Source: Chitinispirillales bacterium ANBcel5 (GTDB lineage Bacteria > Fibrobacterota > Chitinivibrionia > Chitinivibrionales > Chitinispirillaceae). From it: a stretch of 42,497 nucleotides of DNA. A model generated the notes under the pieces. That model was not told the origin of the DNA. It was given only the letters and a program-made list of their open reading frames with translations, and did not search any database. The stretch covers positions 1-42,497 of the forward strand of contig JARUKZ010000037.1 of NCBI GenBank assembly GCA_029688955.1, given 5' to 3'. Each line of letters begins with the position of its first letter. Positions within the stretch are counted from its first letter, which is position 1. Positions 9,072-18,238 of the stretch are shown piece after piece. Made by a program: the position numbers and the translations under genes.

Positions 9072-9457
9072 TCGACGTTGATAGTTAATGTTGTTTTTCT
9101 GCCCCAAGTCCAAGGGATCATGCTGCACTTTCCTTGTAAATCTGATCTTTGGAACTCTTTGTTTTAGTCTCCATCTAACAAGGGAGTTTTAGGTCTATCC
9201 TCTTATACCAATTTTTTTCCCCTATAATCGCTGCTATCATCTTGCAGTTTCAGGCTCCAAAATCGACGGCAAACATACATTCACTAACAATTTGCTTGTA
9301 AGATTTATCTGCTGCTCAGGGGTATCATTTGGGTAACCTCTCATAGATCTATTCATTAATTCAACACTTTTAAGGAATAATCATCAGTTATGTTTTTTAG
9401 GAGCTTAGATTAAAGCTTATATTACACTTGTAAGTAAAATTAATGATGGGAGGATAC
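9072..9457. other. Intergenic region upstream of the GH16 gene
   Basis: About 385 nt without a supported gene. No convincing intrinsic terminator follows the kinase gene. The only clear signal is the ribosome binding site GGGAGG at 9448-9453, which selects the ATG at 9458 for the GH16 gene. Nothing else was recognised. Confidence 0.5.
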
Positions 9458-10978
9458 ATGGGGTTCGACTCAAGGGCTAAAGTTACGGATAAATTGCTGT
9501 TTGTGATTATGGTTTTGTTTCTTAGCGTACACAGTGCACCTCCGCCAACCCTTGAAGGGTGGGAGCTTGTATTTGAGGATACCTTTGAGGGCAATTCACT
9601 TGATCTTAGTAAATGGAATCCTACCTATAACTGGGGCAACATGCATAATCACCGCGCCTACTGCGATGCGGAAAACGTGATAGTCGAAGATGGTACACTC
9701 AGGATAAAGGGTGAAGCGCGGAGGCATCCTGATGCCCCCGAAACTCACACTCACGGCGGTGAGACCTTTACAATGAATTACACTTCAGGGGCAATCGATA
9801 CAAGAAATAAGTTTTCCTTTAAGTACGGGTACCTCGAGGGACGTTTTAAAGCCCCGCCCCAAAGAGGTACATGGCCTGCCTTTTGGACCCTTCAGGATGG
9901 ATGGCCACCAGAGATCGATATACTTGAGATCCCTCATGACAGAAGGGATCATCACTACTATCTCCATTACACCGACCTTGACTACTTTGAGGAGCATAAT
10001 CGTCACCACTGGGACCATGAACGCTCTTTTGGAGGAGTTCACCGTGGCCCGGATAAATCCGCGGACTTTTACAACTACGGTGTAGAGTGGGATGAACACA
10101 ACATGAATTTCTATTTTGATGATCAGATGATAGCGTCATTTCACAGACCCCGGGAGATCTCTCAATTGGAAGAACAGTATATACTTATCAACCTTGCCAT
10201 CGGTGGCTGGGCCGGCAATGAAATCGAAGTTACTGAAGATAACCCGGCCTGGTTTGAAAGTGAATGGATACGAGTATGGCAGAGAAAAGAGGCACTGCCC
10301 ACGACAATCAGGCTCTACTCTCTGGCAGAGGGTGGCTGTATGGTTCCCGATGATAACAGACTCGTTGTGGGGGACTGCACCGATTCATCAGCATTCATTG
10401 AGATGCAATCCCTCGGGGGGAACTCTTATCGTCTTATTTTCGGAGACCAGGTGCTCGACATACCAGGCGAGTCGACAAGCGCAGGTGCAGAGGCCGGGCT
10501 CTGGGGATGGAATGGTGGTGAACATCAGAGGGCACTGCTTGAACCCCAGCCAGACTTCACCGGCACGGTTGTGCGTATCAGGATGCAGCACAGTAATCAC
10601 TACCTGCGAGTTGATGGTGATGGCAGGGTGATTCAGGACTGGAACAGCTCATGGGAGTGGAATCAGAACTGGAGAGTTGTAACAAGTGATGAAGAACTGA
10701 GTACTTCAGTAGCACAGAAACCCCTGCAGTCTAAATCTATTGGAACCACACCCGCTATCATTCAGCGCAACAATATTCTCGAAATTGTCCCCGGTAGTGA
10801 GTCTGCTGCGGATGATATCTCAGTAAGCATAAATGATTTAAAGGGAAGACAGGTTATGGAATACAAGGTAAGAGGCAGAACCACTCTTGATCTCAGCAGT
10901 TTGCCCCGGGGTAGTTATATTGCTAGTTTAAGAACAGCGAGGGGTGTTGAGAGGAGGAGGTTTGTGCTTGAGAGATAG
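9458..10978 (+). CDS. Secreted GH16 beta-glucanase with beta-trefoil and C-terminal sorting-like tail
   Basis: Predicted endo-beta-1,3(4)-glucanase (laminarinase-type). ATG 9458 is chosen because GGGAGG sits just upstream; the ATG at 9443 would bury that site. Residues 1-26 form a signal peptide (KLLFVIMVLFLSVHSA). The GH16 domain follows (about 30-285) with the catalytic signature EIDILE: nucleophile Glu152, Asp154, acid/base Glu157 counted from this start. Aromatic substrate-cleft residues are plentiful (GTWPAFWTL). Residues about 290-405 look like a ricin-type beta-trefoil carbohydrate-binding module (CMVPDDNRLVVGDC, HYLRVDGDGRVIQDW). The last ~75 residues (ISINDLKGRQV-like, then LPRGSYIASLRT and FVLER) resemble the Ig-like tails used for secretion or sorting in FCB bacteria. 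The role is probably polysaccharide degradation outside the cell. Confidence 0.9.
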   Translation: MGFDSRAKVTDKLLFVIMVLFLSVHSAPPPTLEGWELVFEDTFEGNSLDLSKWNPTYNWGNMHNHRAYCDAENVIVEDGTLRIKGEARRHPDAPETHTHGGETFTMNYTSGAIDTRNKFSFKYGYLEGRFKAPPQRGTWPAFWTLQDGWPPEIDILEIPHDRRDHHYYLHYTDLDYFEEHNRHHWDHERSFGGVHRGPDKSADFYNYGVEWDEHNMNFYFDDQMIASFHRPREISQLEEQYILINLAIGGWAGNEIEVTEDNPAWFESEWIRVWQRKEALPTTIRLYSLAEGGCMVPDDNRLVVGDCTDSSAFIEMQSLGGNSYRLIFGDQVLDIPGESTSAGAEAGLWGWNGGEHQRALLEPQPDFTGTVVRIRMQHSNHYLRVDGDGRVIQDWNSSWEWNQNWRVVTSDEELSTSVAQKPLQSKSIGTTPAIIQRNNILEIVPGSESAADDISVSINDLKGRQVMEYKVRGRTTLDLSSLPRGSYIASLRTARGVERRRFVLER

Positions 10979-11171
10979 AGGTGGGATAGAAGGGAAGTGG
11001 GGAAAACTTGTTGCGTATGTAACTTTTCCGGATGCTAAACACGTGAAAAGGGTTACTACCACAAGCCCTGGCAAAGTGCGGAGTAGAGCATTTTTAGCAT
11101 TTTGATCTACCACAAGAAGGTTGGTTCCTGAGCTGCAGAAAAAATCTCCTATCAGATCATTTCCAACCTTT

Positions 11172-12848
11172 TCAGCTATCATCCCTGTTAAAAACATCAG
11201 TATCCCGTTTTTCCAAAAAGGATTGTAAAAACGGGTCGATAAAGAGCGTTTTACCATGCAGAGAGAGACATGCTTTAACTAAAGATATAGGAGTTAATGG
11301 TTGGCTGATATTTGCCATACTGTTGTGCAACGTATCGGTTCCCTTTATTCCATCATAAAAAGCAGCGCCGGACTGTTTTGCACTCAGCAATTTCATTAAA
11401 AAGGGAATTTTTACTTTTGGTTTAAAAACAATCGTTGCCTTTTTCGTCCGTATAAGCTCCTTTGCGTAATCAATGGCATCGTATAACCCACCTAAGTCAT
11501 CAACTAAATCCATTTCATCTGCATCTTTTCCAAGAAAAACCTGCCCCTCCCCAAGCTCATCAACTCGTTTTATAGACAGGTTTCTGGCCTTAGCTACACG
11601 TTCAATAAATTCTTCATAGAGATGTCCGGTTATGTGATCAATGTTGTTATACTCTGTTTCGCTAAGTGGACGAAGAGCAGAAGCAAAGTCGGCCAAATCA
11701 CCACTCTTTACACTGTCTGCTGTGATACCATGTTTACGAAGCACTTCAGCAAAATTAAAATAGAGTGAAAGAACCCCAATAGAACCGGTAACTGTTGATG
11801 GAAGAGCAAAAAGCCGACGTCCTGTTGTGGATATCCAGTACCCGCCACTTCCCGCAACCGGTCCCATAGAGATAACTACAGGTTTTTTATCATTCAGGGC
11901 TATAAGTTCCCTAAGGATGTTTTCACTTGCAATTGCAGAACCACCACCACTATTAATTCTGAACACCACAGCCTTAATTTTGCGATTCTTTCCAAGTGCT
12001 CTTATTGAACTGATCATCGATTTATCACCAATAGCTTGTCCAAAGAGCGGATGTCGACGGTTTTCACCATCAATAATCATTCCTTCAAACACAAGAACGG
12101 CAATTTTTGCACCTGACCCAAACTGCCCTTTGTATTTTTTTATAGCAACCTTCTTGATTTTTTCCTTTTGCCACTCATTGCTAAGATCGTCAACAGTACG
12201 TAGCTGATCAACTAACCCCTGCTTTACGGCTTCTGAAGCAGTGAACACTTTTTCCCCGGATAGCATCTCATCGAGCAAACTTTGGGTGTAAGCGGATTCA
12301 GAAGATCCGGTTACCGTATCACGCATTATTTCTACAACGCCATCAGCCAAGGTTTGATACTGTTTTCTTGCGTACTGGTCATACTCGTCACATCGTACTG
12401 TATCTGCTGCGCTCTTATACTTACCACGTCGTATTACTTCTACATCAATGGAGTGCTTATCAAGCAGTTTTTTGAAAAAGAGAGAAGTAAATCCTATTCC
12501 AAAAAAAGAAACCTGGCCGAGAGGATGGATAATGCGTTGGGTAGCGATTGAGCCAAGAACACAGTCTACCATTTCATATTCCGGTGCGTAGTAGAAAAGT
12601 TCCTTACCGGCATCTTTAAGTCGTTTGAGCCCTAAATAAATCTCTTCCACTCCACCAAACGCAGGTACCGCAAACCCTTCTCTTCTATGGATAAGAACCT
12701 TCTTTATTGAACGATTCTTAATGGTTAACTCAATTAATTCAAAAAATCTGTCTAAACGAAAACGTTTGGTAGCGGAAAGATCGATTCCCTTAACCTGTGG
12801 GCCGATCTCTGAGTATTGTCCCTTTAATTCAATTGTAATTGTTTTCAT
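11172..12848 (-). CDS. sppA: Signal peptide peptidase SppA-like S49 serine protease (full length, no membrane anchor)
   Basis: S49 family protease with the Ser-Lys catalytic dyad split over two repeated domains, as in the 67-kDa E. coli type. From the ATG at 12848 the Lys is in RRGKYKSA (Lys145) and the nucleophile Ser in GPVAGSGGYW (Ser334). The NSGGGSA oxyanion segment and TVTGSIGV are also present. A TTG start at 12884 would add 12 residues. Neither start gives a hydrophobic N-terminus: the protein begins MKTITIELKGQYSEIG, unlike E. coli SppA, which is membrane-anchored. It is therefore probably cytoplasmic or peripheral. The usual role is digestion of cleaved signal peptides and other hydrophobic peptides. 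It is convergent with the GH16 gene, leaving about 190 nt between them with only a weak GGAAAA/TTTTCC hairpin. Confidence 0.9.
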   Translation of the reverse strand: MKTITIELKGQYSEIGPQVKGIDLSATKRFRLDRFFELIELTIKNRSIKKVLIHRREGFAVPAFGGVEEIYLGLKRLKDAGKELFYYAPEYEMVDCVLGSIATQRIIHPLGQVSFFGIGFTSLFFKKLLDKHSIDVEVIRRGKYKSAADTVRCDEYDQYARKQYQTLADGVVEIMRDTVTGSSESAYTQSLLDEMLSGEKVFTASEAVKQGLVDQLRTVDDLSNEWQKEKIKKVAIKKYKGQFGSGAKIAVLVFEGMIIDGENRRHPLFGQAIGDKSMISSIRALGKNRKIKAVVFRINSGGGSAIASENILRELIALNDKKPVVISMGPVAGSGGYWISTTGRRLFALPSTVTGSIGVLSLYFNFAEVLRKHGITADSVKSGDLADFASALRPLSETEYNNIDHITGHLYEEFIERVAKARNLSIKRVDELGEGQVFLGKDADEMDLVDDLGGLYDAIDYAKELIRTKKATIVFKPKVKIPFLMKLLSAKQSGAAFYDGIKGTDTLHNSMANISQPLTPISLVKACLSLHGKTLFIDPFLQSFLEKRDTDVFNRDDS

Positions 12849-13130
12849 TTTAGAGTACCCATTGTTTGTGTTTGTCTTTAGCAAAGATTGAATTCGAAAG
12901 TTAAGTAATAATAAATAACGAGGACAAGCCCTTGAATCAATATAATATAAGCAGCCTGAAGATAAGATCTTTTTATGTACAGGAATGAGTGTGGACCCAA
13001 AGGCAGTTTGCGTGCATTAAACGCCAGGGTACTGGTGAGAGTTATGGAGAATCAGGAAAGTGGCAGGATTGTTTTTAGAGTGAATGTGCTGGTGGTATGG
13101 GGGAAGATTTTTTTGTGAAGGGAGGGGTTG

Positions 13131-13142
13131 CCCCGGAGGTGA
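13131..13142 (+). repeat. REP-like half-site CCCCGGAGGTGA
   Basis: Single forward arm of the repeat family described with the RAYT gene. It has the GGAGGTGA variant. No matching reverse arm lies within 60 nt. Confidence 0.7.
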
Positions 13143-13280
13143 AAATGACTATCCCGATTCATTTCAGGGGGAGATAGTCAAGGCAACATTTGCTGAAATA
13201 TACTGTTTTCTGTAGCCCATGTAATTTTTCTATTGGTCCGGTTTGGTTCTATAGGGGTGGGTGAAGGTGGTAACAGAGTT

Positions 13281-13292
13281 CCCCGGAGGTGA
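13281..13292 (+). repeat. REP-like half-site CCCCGGAGGTGA
   Basis: Second single forward arm, identical to the one 150 nt upstream. No close reverse arm is visible. Confidence 0.7.
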
Positions 13293-13357
13293 CTTTGGGC
13301 TACTTTTTTTAGGTAGTGTTTTTAGTTATTGGGGAAAAGAGGTTTCCAGATAGTTCT

Positions 13358-13406
13358 CCCCGGAGATGATTTTTGGTACCCACATCTAACAAATTCACCT
13401 CCGGGG
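13358..13406. repeat. REP-like inverted pair
   Basis: Forward arm CCCCGGAGATGA (13358-13369) faces the reverse arm TTCACCTCCGGGG (13394-13406), about 24 nt apart. The arms mix the GATGA and GGTGA variants, so the stem has a G-T wobble in RNA. Confidence 0.85.
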
Positions 13407-13695
13407 TCAGGAGAATATGAAACGATTAGTTACCTCCCTGATCTGCTTACAGGGTAATTGATTTGGTATTTTTGGGCACAAATCGATTACGAAGAGAGTT
13501 GAGTGGTTTTATAGATGAACTTCAAGCTGAAGTTTTTATAGTCTGTAGAAAGAATGAGGTTTGAGATTAAAAAGTTATAGACTTCCGTTTCTAATCAACT
13601 ATTGTATTCATTAAACTACAAGCAATCCAACATGGTGCCGGTGATGCTCTGTGTTTATGGAAGAAAATGAAGGTTAGAAATCTTTGCTTTCCCGA

Positions 13696-13736
13696 GCCCC
13701 GGAGATGATTTTTGCTCTAAAATTCATCTCCGGGGC
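13696..13736. repeat. REP-like inverted pair, best-conserved palindrome
   Basis: GCCCCGGAGATGA faces TCATCTCCGGGGC. The stem extends inward after one mismatch through TTTT/AAAA, giving 13 perfect plus about 4 further base pairs and a short loop. It lies about 80 nt downstream of mlaE and could form a strong hairpin in RNA on either strand. Confidence 0.9.
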
Positions 13737-13815
13737 AAATAGAACAAAACCATTTTTCTTTATTACAAGGTTAAAACCTCTACACAACATAGTGAAAGAA
13801 GGCGAGGTGTTGAAA

Positions 13816-14589
13816 TCACAAAAACAGGCTCGATATAATAAGATTTGCAACCAGGATCAGCACACTTGATGCAACAACGGCGTTTCGCGTTGCCCGACCG
13901 ATATTTTGGGCCCCACCCTTCACAGAGAAACCGAAAAAACATCCTATAAGGGCATTTATAGTGGTAAAGGTAATTACTTTTACAAAGCCGGTTGAGATAG
14001 TCTGCACAGAGAAACCATTCCTCATACCATTATAAAAAGCAATGGGAGCGAGTCCGTAGAGCACAGTTGAGAGTATCTGTGCTGCAATTACGGCTAAAAC
14101 TGAGCTAAAAACATAAAAGGTCGGTGCCATAATGAAACATGCAATTATCCTGGGCTGAATAACATACCTATAAGGGTCCAGTGAGAGGCATACCATAGCA
14201 TCAAGTTGCTCTGATACCTTCATTGAACCAAGCTGAGCTGCGATTCTTGCAGCAACTCTGGCAGAAAGAATCAATCCTACAAGAGCCGGGCCTATTTCAA
14301 TAAAGATGGTAGTCCCTACCATTCTGCCCATAAGAATAGGGGTGGCATGAAATCTGGCGGTTATTTCAGAATAGGTCAGCGTAGCGATAAAGCCCGAAAA
14401 CACACTTACCAGTAGTATCAAAGGAAACGAGCAGACCCCCAATTCAAACATTTGGTCTCTTATTTTACCAAAATGTGGTCTTCGGCACAAACTTTTAAGC
14501 AAAAAAGTGAAAATGCGACCCAAAAAGAGTATAGATTCCCGGAAATTTTTACCGGTTACTTCAGCAAGCCTGTCTAAATATTTTATCAA
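13816..14589 (-). CDS. mlaE: MlaE/YrbE-family ABC transporter permease
   Basis: A 257-residue integral inner-membrane permease of the Mla/Mce phospholipid-transport family. The core motif region (about 90-150: GTTIFIEIGPALVGLILSARVAARIAAQLGSMKVSEQLDAM) contains the characteristic EIGP and the E-Q-DAM coupling helix that contacts the MlaF ATPase. Four to five hydrophobic spans follow, to a terminal VANLIISSLFL. It starts at TTG with AAGGA 8 nt upstream. The expected ATPase (MlaF) and MCE-domain protein (MlaD) are not adjacent in this window, so partners must be encoded elsewhere. Its role would be lipid movement between inner and outer membranes for outer-membrane asymmetry. Confidence 0.92.
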   Translation of the reverse strand: MIKYLDRLAEVTGKNFRESILFLGRIFTFLLKSLCRRPHFGKIRDQMFELGVCSFPLILLVSVFSGFIATLTYSEITARFHATPILMGRMVGTTIFIEIGPALVGLILSARVAARIAAQLGSMKVSEQLDAMVCLSLDPYRYVIQPRIIACFIMAPTFYVFSSVLAVIAAQILSTVLYGLAPIAFYNGMRNGFSVQTISTGFVKVITFTTINALIGCFFGFSVKGGAQNIGRATRNAVVASSVLILVANLIISSLFL

Positions 14590-14690
14590 TTCCTCAATCC
14601 TTACTCTATCGGTATAGTACTATTTTAAAGAAAAATATCATTTGGCACCCTTACTATTTTATTCTGAATTTTGAGATACTGCAACGAACT

Positions 14691-14720
14691 TTGGAAACAA
14701 TCATCTATGTGCATTGTAAT
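14691..14720 (+). promoter_or_regulatory. Possible sigma70-type promoter for queDEC
   Basis: TTGGAA (14691-14696) and TGTAAT (14715-14720) are separated by 18 nt and lie about 46 nt before the queD ATG. No preQ1 riboswitch consensus was found between them and the gene. The match to consensus is moderate only. Confidence 0.35.
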
Positions 14721-14766
14721 TACAGGTAGTATTTTACAGTCAAACCGAAATAAAGAAAGGTAAACG

Positions 14767-15138
14767 ATGTACGAAATAACTACAGAAAGCCATTTTTCTG
14801 CAGCTCACAGGCTAAGAGATTATAGCGGACCGTGCGAAAACATCCATGGTCACAATTGGTTGGTCAGGGCTACATATCGTTGCTCTGAGCTGCAAAAAAA
14901 CGGTATTGGAATCGATTTTAAGATTCTTAAGGGAAAATTGAAGGATATCTTAGAAGAGTTTGATCACAAAGACCTTAATTTAGTTTTAGGTGGTGAAGAC
15001 GGACTTAATCCCTCCTCTGAAAACCTTGCCCGGTATATTTTTGAAAAACTGGAAAAGGCACTGGTCGATCACAGTGGCTCTGTGGCCAGAGTTGAGGTTC
15101 ACGAGACACCAGGAAACCTTGCAGCTTACTTCAAATGA
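14767..15138 (+). CDS. queD: 6-carboxy-5,6,7,8-tetrahydropterin synthase (QueD)
   Basis: Converts 7,8-dihydroneopterin triphosphate to 6-carboxytetrahydropterin, the second step of 7-deazaguanine (queuosine precursor) synthesis. The 123-residue protein has the zinc ligands His14 (SAAHRL) and His27/His29 (ENIHGHNW), the catalytic Cys23, and the C-terminal VEVHETP segment. AAAGG precedes the ATG. Its stop overlaps the queE start (ATGA), making a translationally coupled operon with queE and queC. The GTP cyclohydrolase (folE) and any queF are not in the window. Confidence 0.95.
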   Translation: MYEITTESHFSAAHRLRDYSGPCENIHGHNWLVRATYRCSELQKNGIGIDFKILKGKLKDILEEFDHKDLNLVLGGEDGLNPSSENLARYIFEKLEKALVDHSGSVARVEVHETPGNLAAYFK

Positions 15139-15773
15139 TTGAAATATCAGAAATATTTAAAAGCATACAGGGGGAGTCTACCTTTGCTGGCAAATTGTGC
15201 TCCTTTGTACGTTTGAAGGGTTGTAATCTTTCCTGCACCTGGTGTGACACATCATATACCCAGACTGAAATGGGTCAGAGAAAAAGCGTAGATTCAATTA
15301 TTAAGGAACTGGGGAAGCATCAAGTATCGCTGGTAGAAATCACAGGCGGTGAACCTCTATTGCAAAACCAAACCCCCGAACTTTGTGAAAAGCTGCTAAA
15401 CCAAGGATACACAGTACTTCTTGAGACGAACGGGAGTAGGGATATAGGAGTACTTCCTTCAGGAGTAAGAAGGATTGTGGATATAAAATGTCCCGGAAGT
15501 GGGATGGCTTCACGTTTTTTGAAAAGCAACATAGACCTTCTGGTGGACTCTGATGAGTGCAAGTTTGTGATATCAGATCTGAATGATGCCCGCTGGGCTT
15601 TTGAATTTATCAGAAAATATGATCTGATATCCCGATGCCCTGTTAACATTTCCCCTGTAGGGGCAAAGGGAAACTTAAGGGAACTTGCAGAATTCATAAT
15701 TGAGAGAAATGAAGATGTAAGACTAAACATTCAGTTGCATAAAATTATTTGGGGTGACAGGAGGGGTGTTTGA
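15135..15773 (+). CDS. queE: 7-carboxy-7-deazaguanine synthase (QueE), radical SAM
   Basis: Radical-SAM enzyme that rearranges 6-carboxytetrahydropterin into 7-carboxy-7-deazaguanine. The cluster motif CNLSCTWC (Cys30, Cys34, Cys37) binds the 4Fe-4S cluster. [10 protein letters not shown] and LETNGS are the SAM-binding segments. The [20 protein letters not shown] start is typical of the family, and 212 residues is a normal length. It overlaps queD by 4 nt at its start and queC at its end (TTGA), so the three genes are made from one message. Confidence 0.95.
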   Translation: MIEISEIFKSIQGESTFAGKLCSFVRLKGCNLSCTWCDTSYTQTEMGQRKSVDSIIKELGKHQVSLVEITGGEPLLQNQTPELCEKLLNQGYTVLLETNGSRDIGVLPSGVRRIVDIKCPGSGMASRFLKSNIDLLVDSDECKFVISDLNDARWAFEFIRKYDLISRCPVNISPVGAKGNLRELAEFIIERNEDVRLNIQLHKIIWGDRRGV

Positions 15774-16450
15774 AAAAAAAGGCAGTTCTTTTACTCAGTG
15801 GAGGTTTAGATAGTGCTACCTGTGCAATTGTTGCTAAAGATCAACACTATGACCTTTTTGCCTTAAGCTTTGCTTACGGGCAGCGCCATAGTGTCGAGTT
15901 AGATGCAGCTAAAAAAATTGCGGATTTTGTAGCTGTTGCTCAGCATCACATTGTTACTATAGATCTGGCTTCATTTGGAGGTAGCGCTCTAACGACAGAT
16001 AAAGAAGTACCAAAAAATCGTTCCAATGATGAAAACATCCCTGCGACTTACGTACCAGCCCGAAACACCATATTTCTCTCATTTGCTCTTGGTTGGGCAG
16101 AGGTGCTTAATTGCCGGGATATCTTTATTGGGGTAAATGCGGTTGATTATTCCGGATATCCGGATTGCAGACCAGAATTCATTGATGCGTATCAAAAAAT
16201 GGCTAATCTGGCAACAAAAGCTGCTATTGAGGGTCAGAAAGTAACGATCCATACCCCACTAATAGACTTAAAAAAATCAGAAATAATAAAAAGAGGTATA
16301 AACCTTGGCATGGATTACTCCCTGACACATAGCTGCTATGATCCTGATGAAAATGGTTTAGCCTGTGGTGAGTGTGATAGTTGCAGAATTCGCAGGGATG
16401 GTTTTGAGAAAGCTGGTATTGGCGACCCTACTAAGTATAAAAACAGATAG
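15770..16450 (+). CDS. queC: 7-cyano-7-deazaguanine synthase (QueC)
   Basis: ATP-dependent enzyme converting 7-carboxy-7-deazaguanine to preQ0. The 226-residue protein carries the PP-loop SGGLDSATC near its N-terminus, the [17 protein letters not shown] signature, and a zinc site of four cysteines near the end ([18 protein letters not shown]). The start is TTG at 15770, supported by AGGAGGGG just upstream; the TTG overlaps the queE TGA. The product preQ0 can feed queuosine in tRNA or deazaguanine DNA modification. No tgt, queF or dpd genes lie nearby to say which. Confidence 0.95.
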   Translation: MKKKAVLLLSGGLDSATCAIVAKDQHYDLFALSFAYGQRHSVELDAAKKIADFVAVAQHHIVTIDLASFGGSALTTDKEVPKNRSNDENIPATYVPARNTIFLSFALGWAEVLNCRDIFIGVNAVDYSGYPDCRPEFIDAYQKMANLATKAAIEGQKVTIHTPLIDLKKSEIIKRGINLGMDYSLTHSCYDPDENGLACGECDSCRIRRDGFEKAGIGDPTKYKNR

Positions 16451-16454
16451 TGGC

Positions 16455-16466
16455 CCCCGGAGATGA
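16455..16466 (+). repeat. REP-like half-site directly after queC
   Basis: CCCCGGAGATGA begins 5 nt after the queC stop. No reverse arm follows within 60 nt. The rest of the 300-nt gap to the RAYT gene shows only an AAACTA/TAGTTT repeat followed by a T-rich run. Confidence 0.7.
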
Positions 16467-16687
16467 CTTATATACACTTGAAATTATCTTTAAAGTCAAA
16501 CTAATTACACGAAAATACCTCCTGAAACTAGTTAGTTTAAATTTTTAGAAAAAGAGAGCATTTGGAAAGAAGGTGGGAAAGATTAAAAGAGAGAACGACT
16601 TCTTTTTTGCATGATATGAAATGCTCCGCAGTATAACACTAGAGCGACTGCCGCCAACATGGCTAATGTATTTAATTAAACAAACGA

Positions 16688-16705
16688 TTGAAGTTTAGAC
16701 TTCAA
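16688..16705 (-). terminator. Possible terminator of the RAYT gene
   Basis: TTGAAGT/ACTTCAA stem of 7 bp with a 4-nt loop, about 50 nt downstream of the transposase stop. On the - strand it is followed by TCGTTTGTTTAATT. The stem is short and AT-rich, so the call is weak. Confidence 0.35.
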
Positions 16706-16752
16706 ATATAAAATTAAGGATAATTAGACCCTTTGCTTTTAAGTAACCCCCG

Positions 16753-17709
16753 TTAATGCAGAAAAGATTTTGCTAACCCACATCCTCTTGAAACCATTCT
16801 GGATACAGCAGAATCAGTTACCTTAAGATATTCGGCCAAATCAGCCAACGAATAATCAAGGTGTGCAACTCCTATAGAAGCAAACAATGTTCGTAAATAC
16901 GATTTCATGCTTTTATTTCCACGCTTAAAAAGGTCATTCATATTCATGTTAAGAAAGTGGCTAATTTCCTGGTGAAGTACATTTAAAGGGATTGTAAGAA
17001 TTTTGTTCAAGTTTTTTATTTCACGCCTATGATTATCTTTTAAAATGATAGATGAGGTAAAACAAGCTTCTCCTATAATACCTATCTCTTTGCTTAAGAA
17101 ATGCTGCCCGATACGATTGGCTTTCCTGAGGCGATCAATAATGTTATTATAATGGATACAATGAGTAAGATCAGCCTTTATATAATTCTGGTACAAAAAT
17201 ATTTGATTACAGTTACCAAAAAGGTTTAAAATGCCTTTTATATCTTGAAATTTATTTAAACACCTTTTTATAACAGCAGAGTGCCCACTCTCTTCACACC
17301 TATCTAACTCGCTTATACTGCAAAATCCGTTACGGACCGGATTAAGATGTACATGGCGAATTACTTCTTTTAAAGCTACTTTGTCATCAATTATTGCAGA
17401 TGAGATTCTTTTTGCAAAAACGCGACCTTTTCTTTTGAGTTTTTTATTTAAGTATTTGGCGTAAACTGAATTGAGGGTTCGCATAAACCCGGAAATAGGT
17501 ACATCGCTTGTTTTAATAATTAGATGATAGTGGTCATCAGAAAACGACCAACTAAGGCATTTATAACCACATGCTTTCAGCAAACGGGTTAATTCTTTTT
17601 GAAAAAACAACTTAGATTCTTTATCGGGGAACAATCTTACCCCACTAATAACATCGGATCGGACCTGATAATGAACTTGCGAGACTATGATTCTTGGTTT
17701 AGTACTCAC
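16753..17709 (-). CDS. REP-associated tyrosine transposase (RAYT, Y1/HUH family)
   Basis: Single-strand DNA transposase-like protein of 318 residues. The HUH metal motif is His60-Tyr61-His62 (DDHYHLIIK). The catalytic tyrosine should be Tyr83 or Tyr86 in LNSVYAKYLNKK. GRVFAKRISSAIIDDK and VIRHVHLNPVRNGF are the family's signature segments. A C-terminal helix-turn-helix (SLADLAEYLKVTDSAVSRMVSRG, about 285-308) resembles the DnaA-like extension seen in some RAYTs. The start is GTG with AAGG upstream. Unlike IS200 transposases it is single-copy here, has no flanking ends of its own, and lies among at least ten REP-like arms. This fits a domesticated enzyme that spreads REP palindromes. AT content is higher than in neighbouring genes. 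Confidence 0.88.
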   Translation of the reverse strand: MSTKPRIIVSQVHYQVRSDVISGVRLFPDKESKLFFQKELTRLLKACGYKCLSWSFSDDHYHLIIKTSDVPISGFMRTLNSVYAKYLNKKLKRKGRVFAKRISSAIIDDKVALKEVIRHVHLNPVRNGFCSISELDRCEESGHSAVIKRCLNKFQDIKGILNLFGNCNQIFLYQNYIKADLTHCIHYNNIIDRLRKANRIGQHFLSKEIGIIGEACFTSSIILKDNHRREIKNLNKILTIPLNVLHQEISHFLNMNMNDLFKRGNKSMKSYLRTLFASIGVAHLDYSLADLAEYLKVTDSAVSRMVSRGCGLAKSFLH

Positions 17710-17793
17710 AAATATTTATCCTTTTTTACAAGAAGGTTAGGGAGTGGAGTTTAAGGATGCATAAAGTTTTAGCAAATAGTGTTCCCTCTGTAT

Positions 17794-17806
17794 CCCCGGA
17801 GATGAA
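17794..17806 (+). repeat. REP-like half-site upstream of the RAYT gene
   Basis: CCCCGGAGATGAA, 85 nt upstream of the transposase start codon. No close reverse arm. Confidence 0.75.
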
Positions 17807-17901
17807 ATTAAGCTGAATTGGTGCTTTTGTAAAAAAGTGAAAGAAACAATAGAATTCAATGTTCTATCAAAGTCGAATACAGTACAGTGTGTTGTTCAAG
17901 A

Positions 17902-17953
17902 TTCCGGAGATGAATTTTGGGGCATAAATTATTGTTAATTCATCTCCGGGGAA
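17902..17953. repeat. REP-like inverted pair
   Basis: TTCCGGAGATGAATT faces AATTCATCTCCGGGGAA. The left arm lacks two C residues compared with the right. The loop carries TTGGGGCATAAATTATTG. The right arm and flank are duplicated about 347 nt downstream. Confidence 0.85.
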
Positions 17954-18134
17954 CTAACGAGATCCAGGCGAAGCTATAGTATTTCAGTAAAAAAAAGAGC
18001 CTGTAAGAAGTTCCTAGTAAAGGTGTATTTTATCAAAAAACTTAGTGCTTCAACGGTGCGTTACTGATTAGTTTACCACAATTTAGCATTAAAGAAAACC
18101 TCACAAATAATTGGAATAGTCTACAGTGAGAAAA

Positions 18135-18145
18135 TCACCTCCGGG
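18135..18145 (-). repeat. REP-like half-site, reverse arm
   Basis: TCACCTCCGGG, reverse orientation. The last G of the usual arm is replaced by T. Confidence 0.6.
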
Positions 18146-18238
18146 TAACAAAGCCCAACTACTCCATCAATGATCCCCAAAACTACTAAAAAACTTACAT
18201 CCACTTACGATAGTTTCAAGAAAGCTTTAGTTTAAAAA

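Larger units (their letters stand above)
12849..13815. other. Long intergenic region carrying REP-like palindromes
   Basis: About 970 nt without a supported gene. It holds four REP-like elements (listed separately). It also has a short AT-rich hairpin AACTTCA/TGAAGTT followed by TTT (13518-13537), which could end transcription on the + strand, and an imperfect inverted repeat TGACTATC/GATAGTCA (13146-13153, 13173-13180) just after the first element. The sequence around 13050-13300 is G-rich on the + strand. No coding frame here looks real. Confidence 0.6.

Noticed and set aside
12282..12551. 89-codon frame on the + strand inside sppA
   Set aside because: Antisense to conserved S49 sequence with no ribosome site or independent support.
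14590..14766. preQ1 riboswitch upstream of queD
   Set aside because: No match to the short preQ1-I pattern or any clear pseudoknot-forming pair was found by eye.
16753..17709. IS200/IS605 insertion sequence
   Set aside because: No element ends, no TnpB, and the extra C-terminal HTH plus surrounding REP-like palindromes fit a RAYT better.
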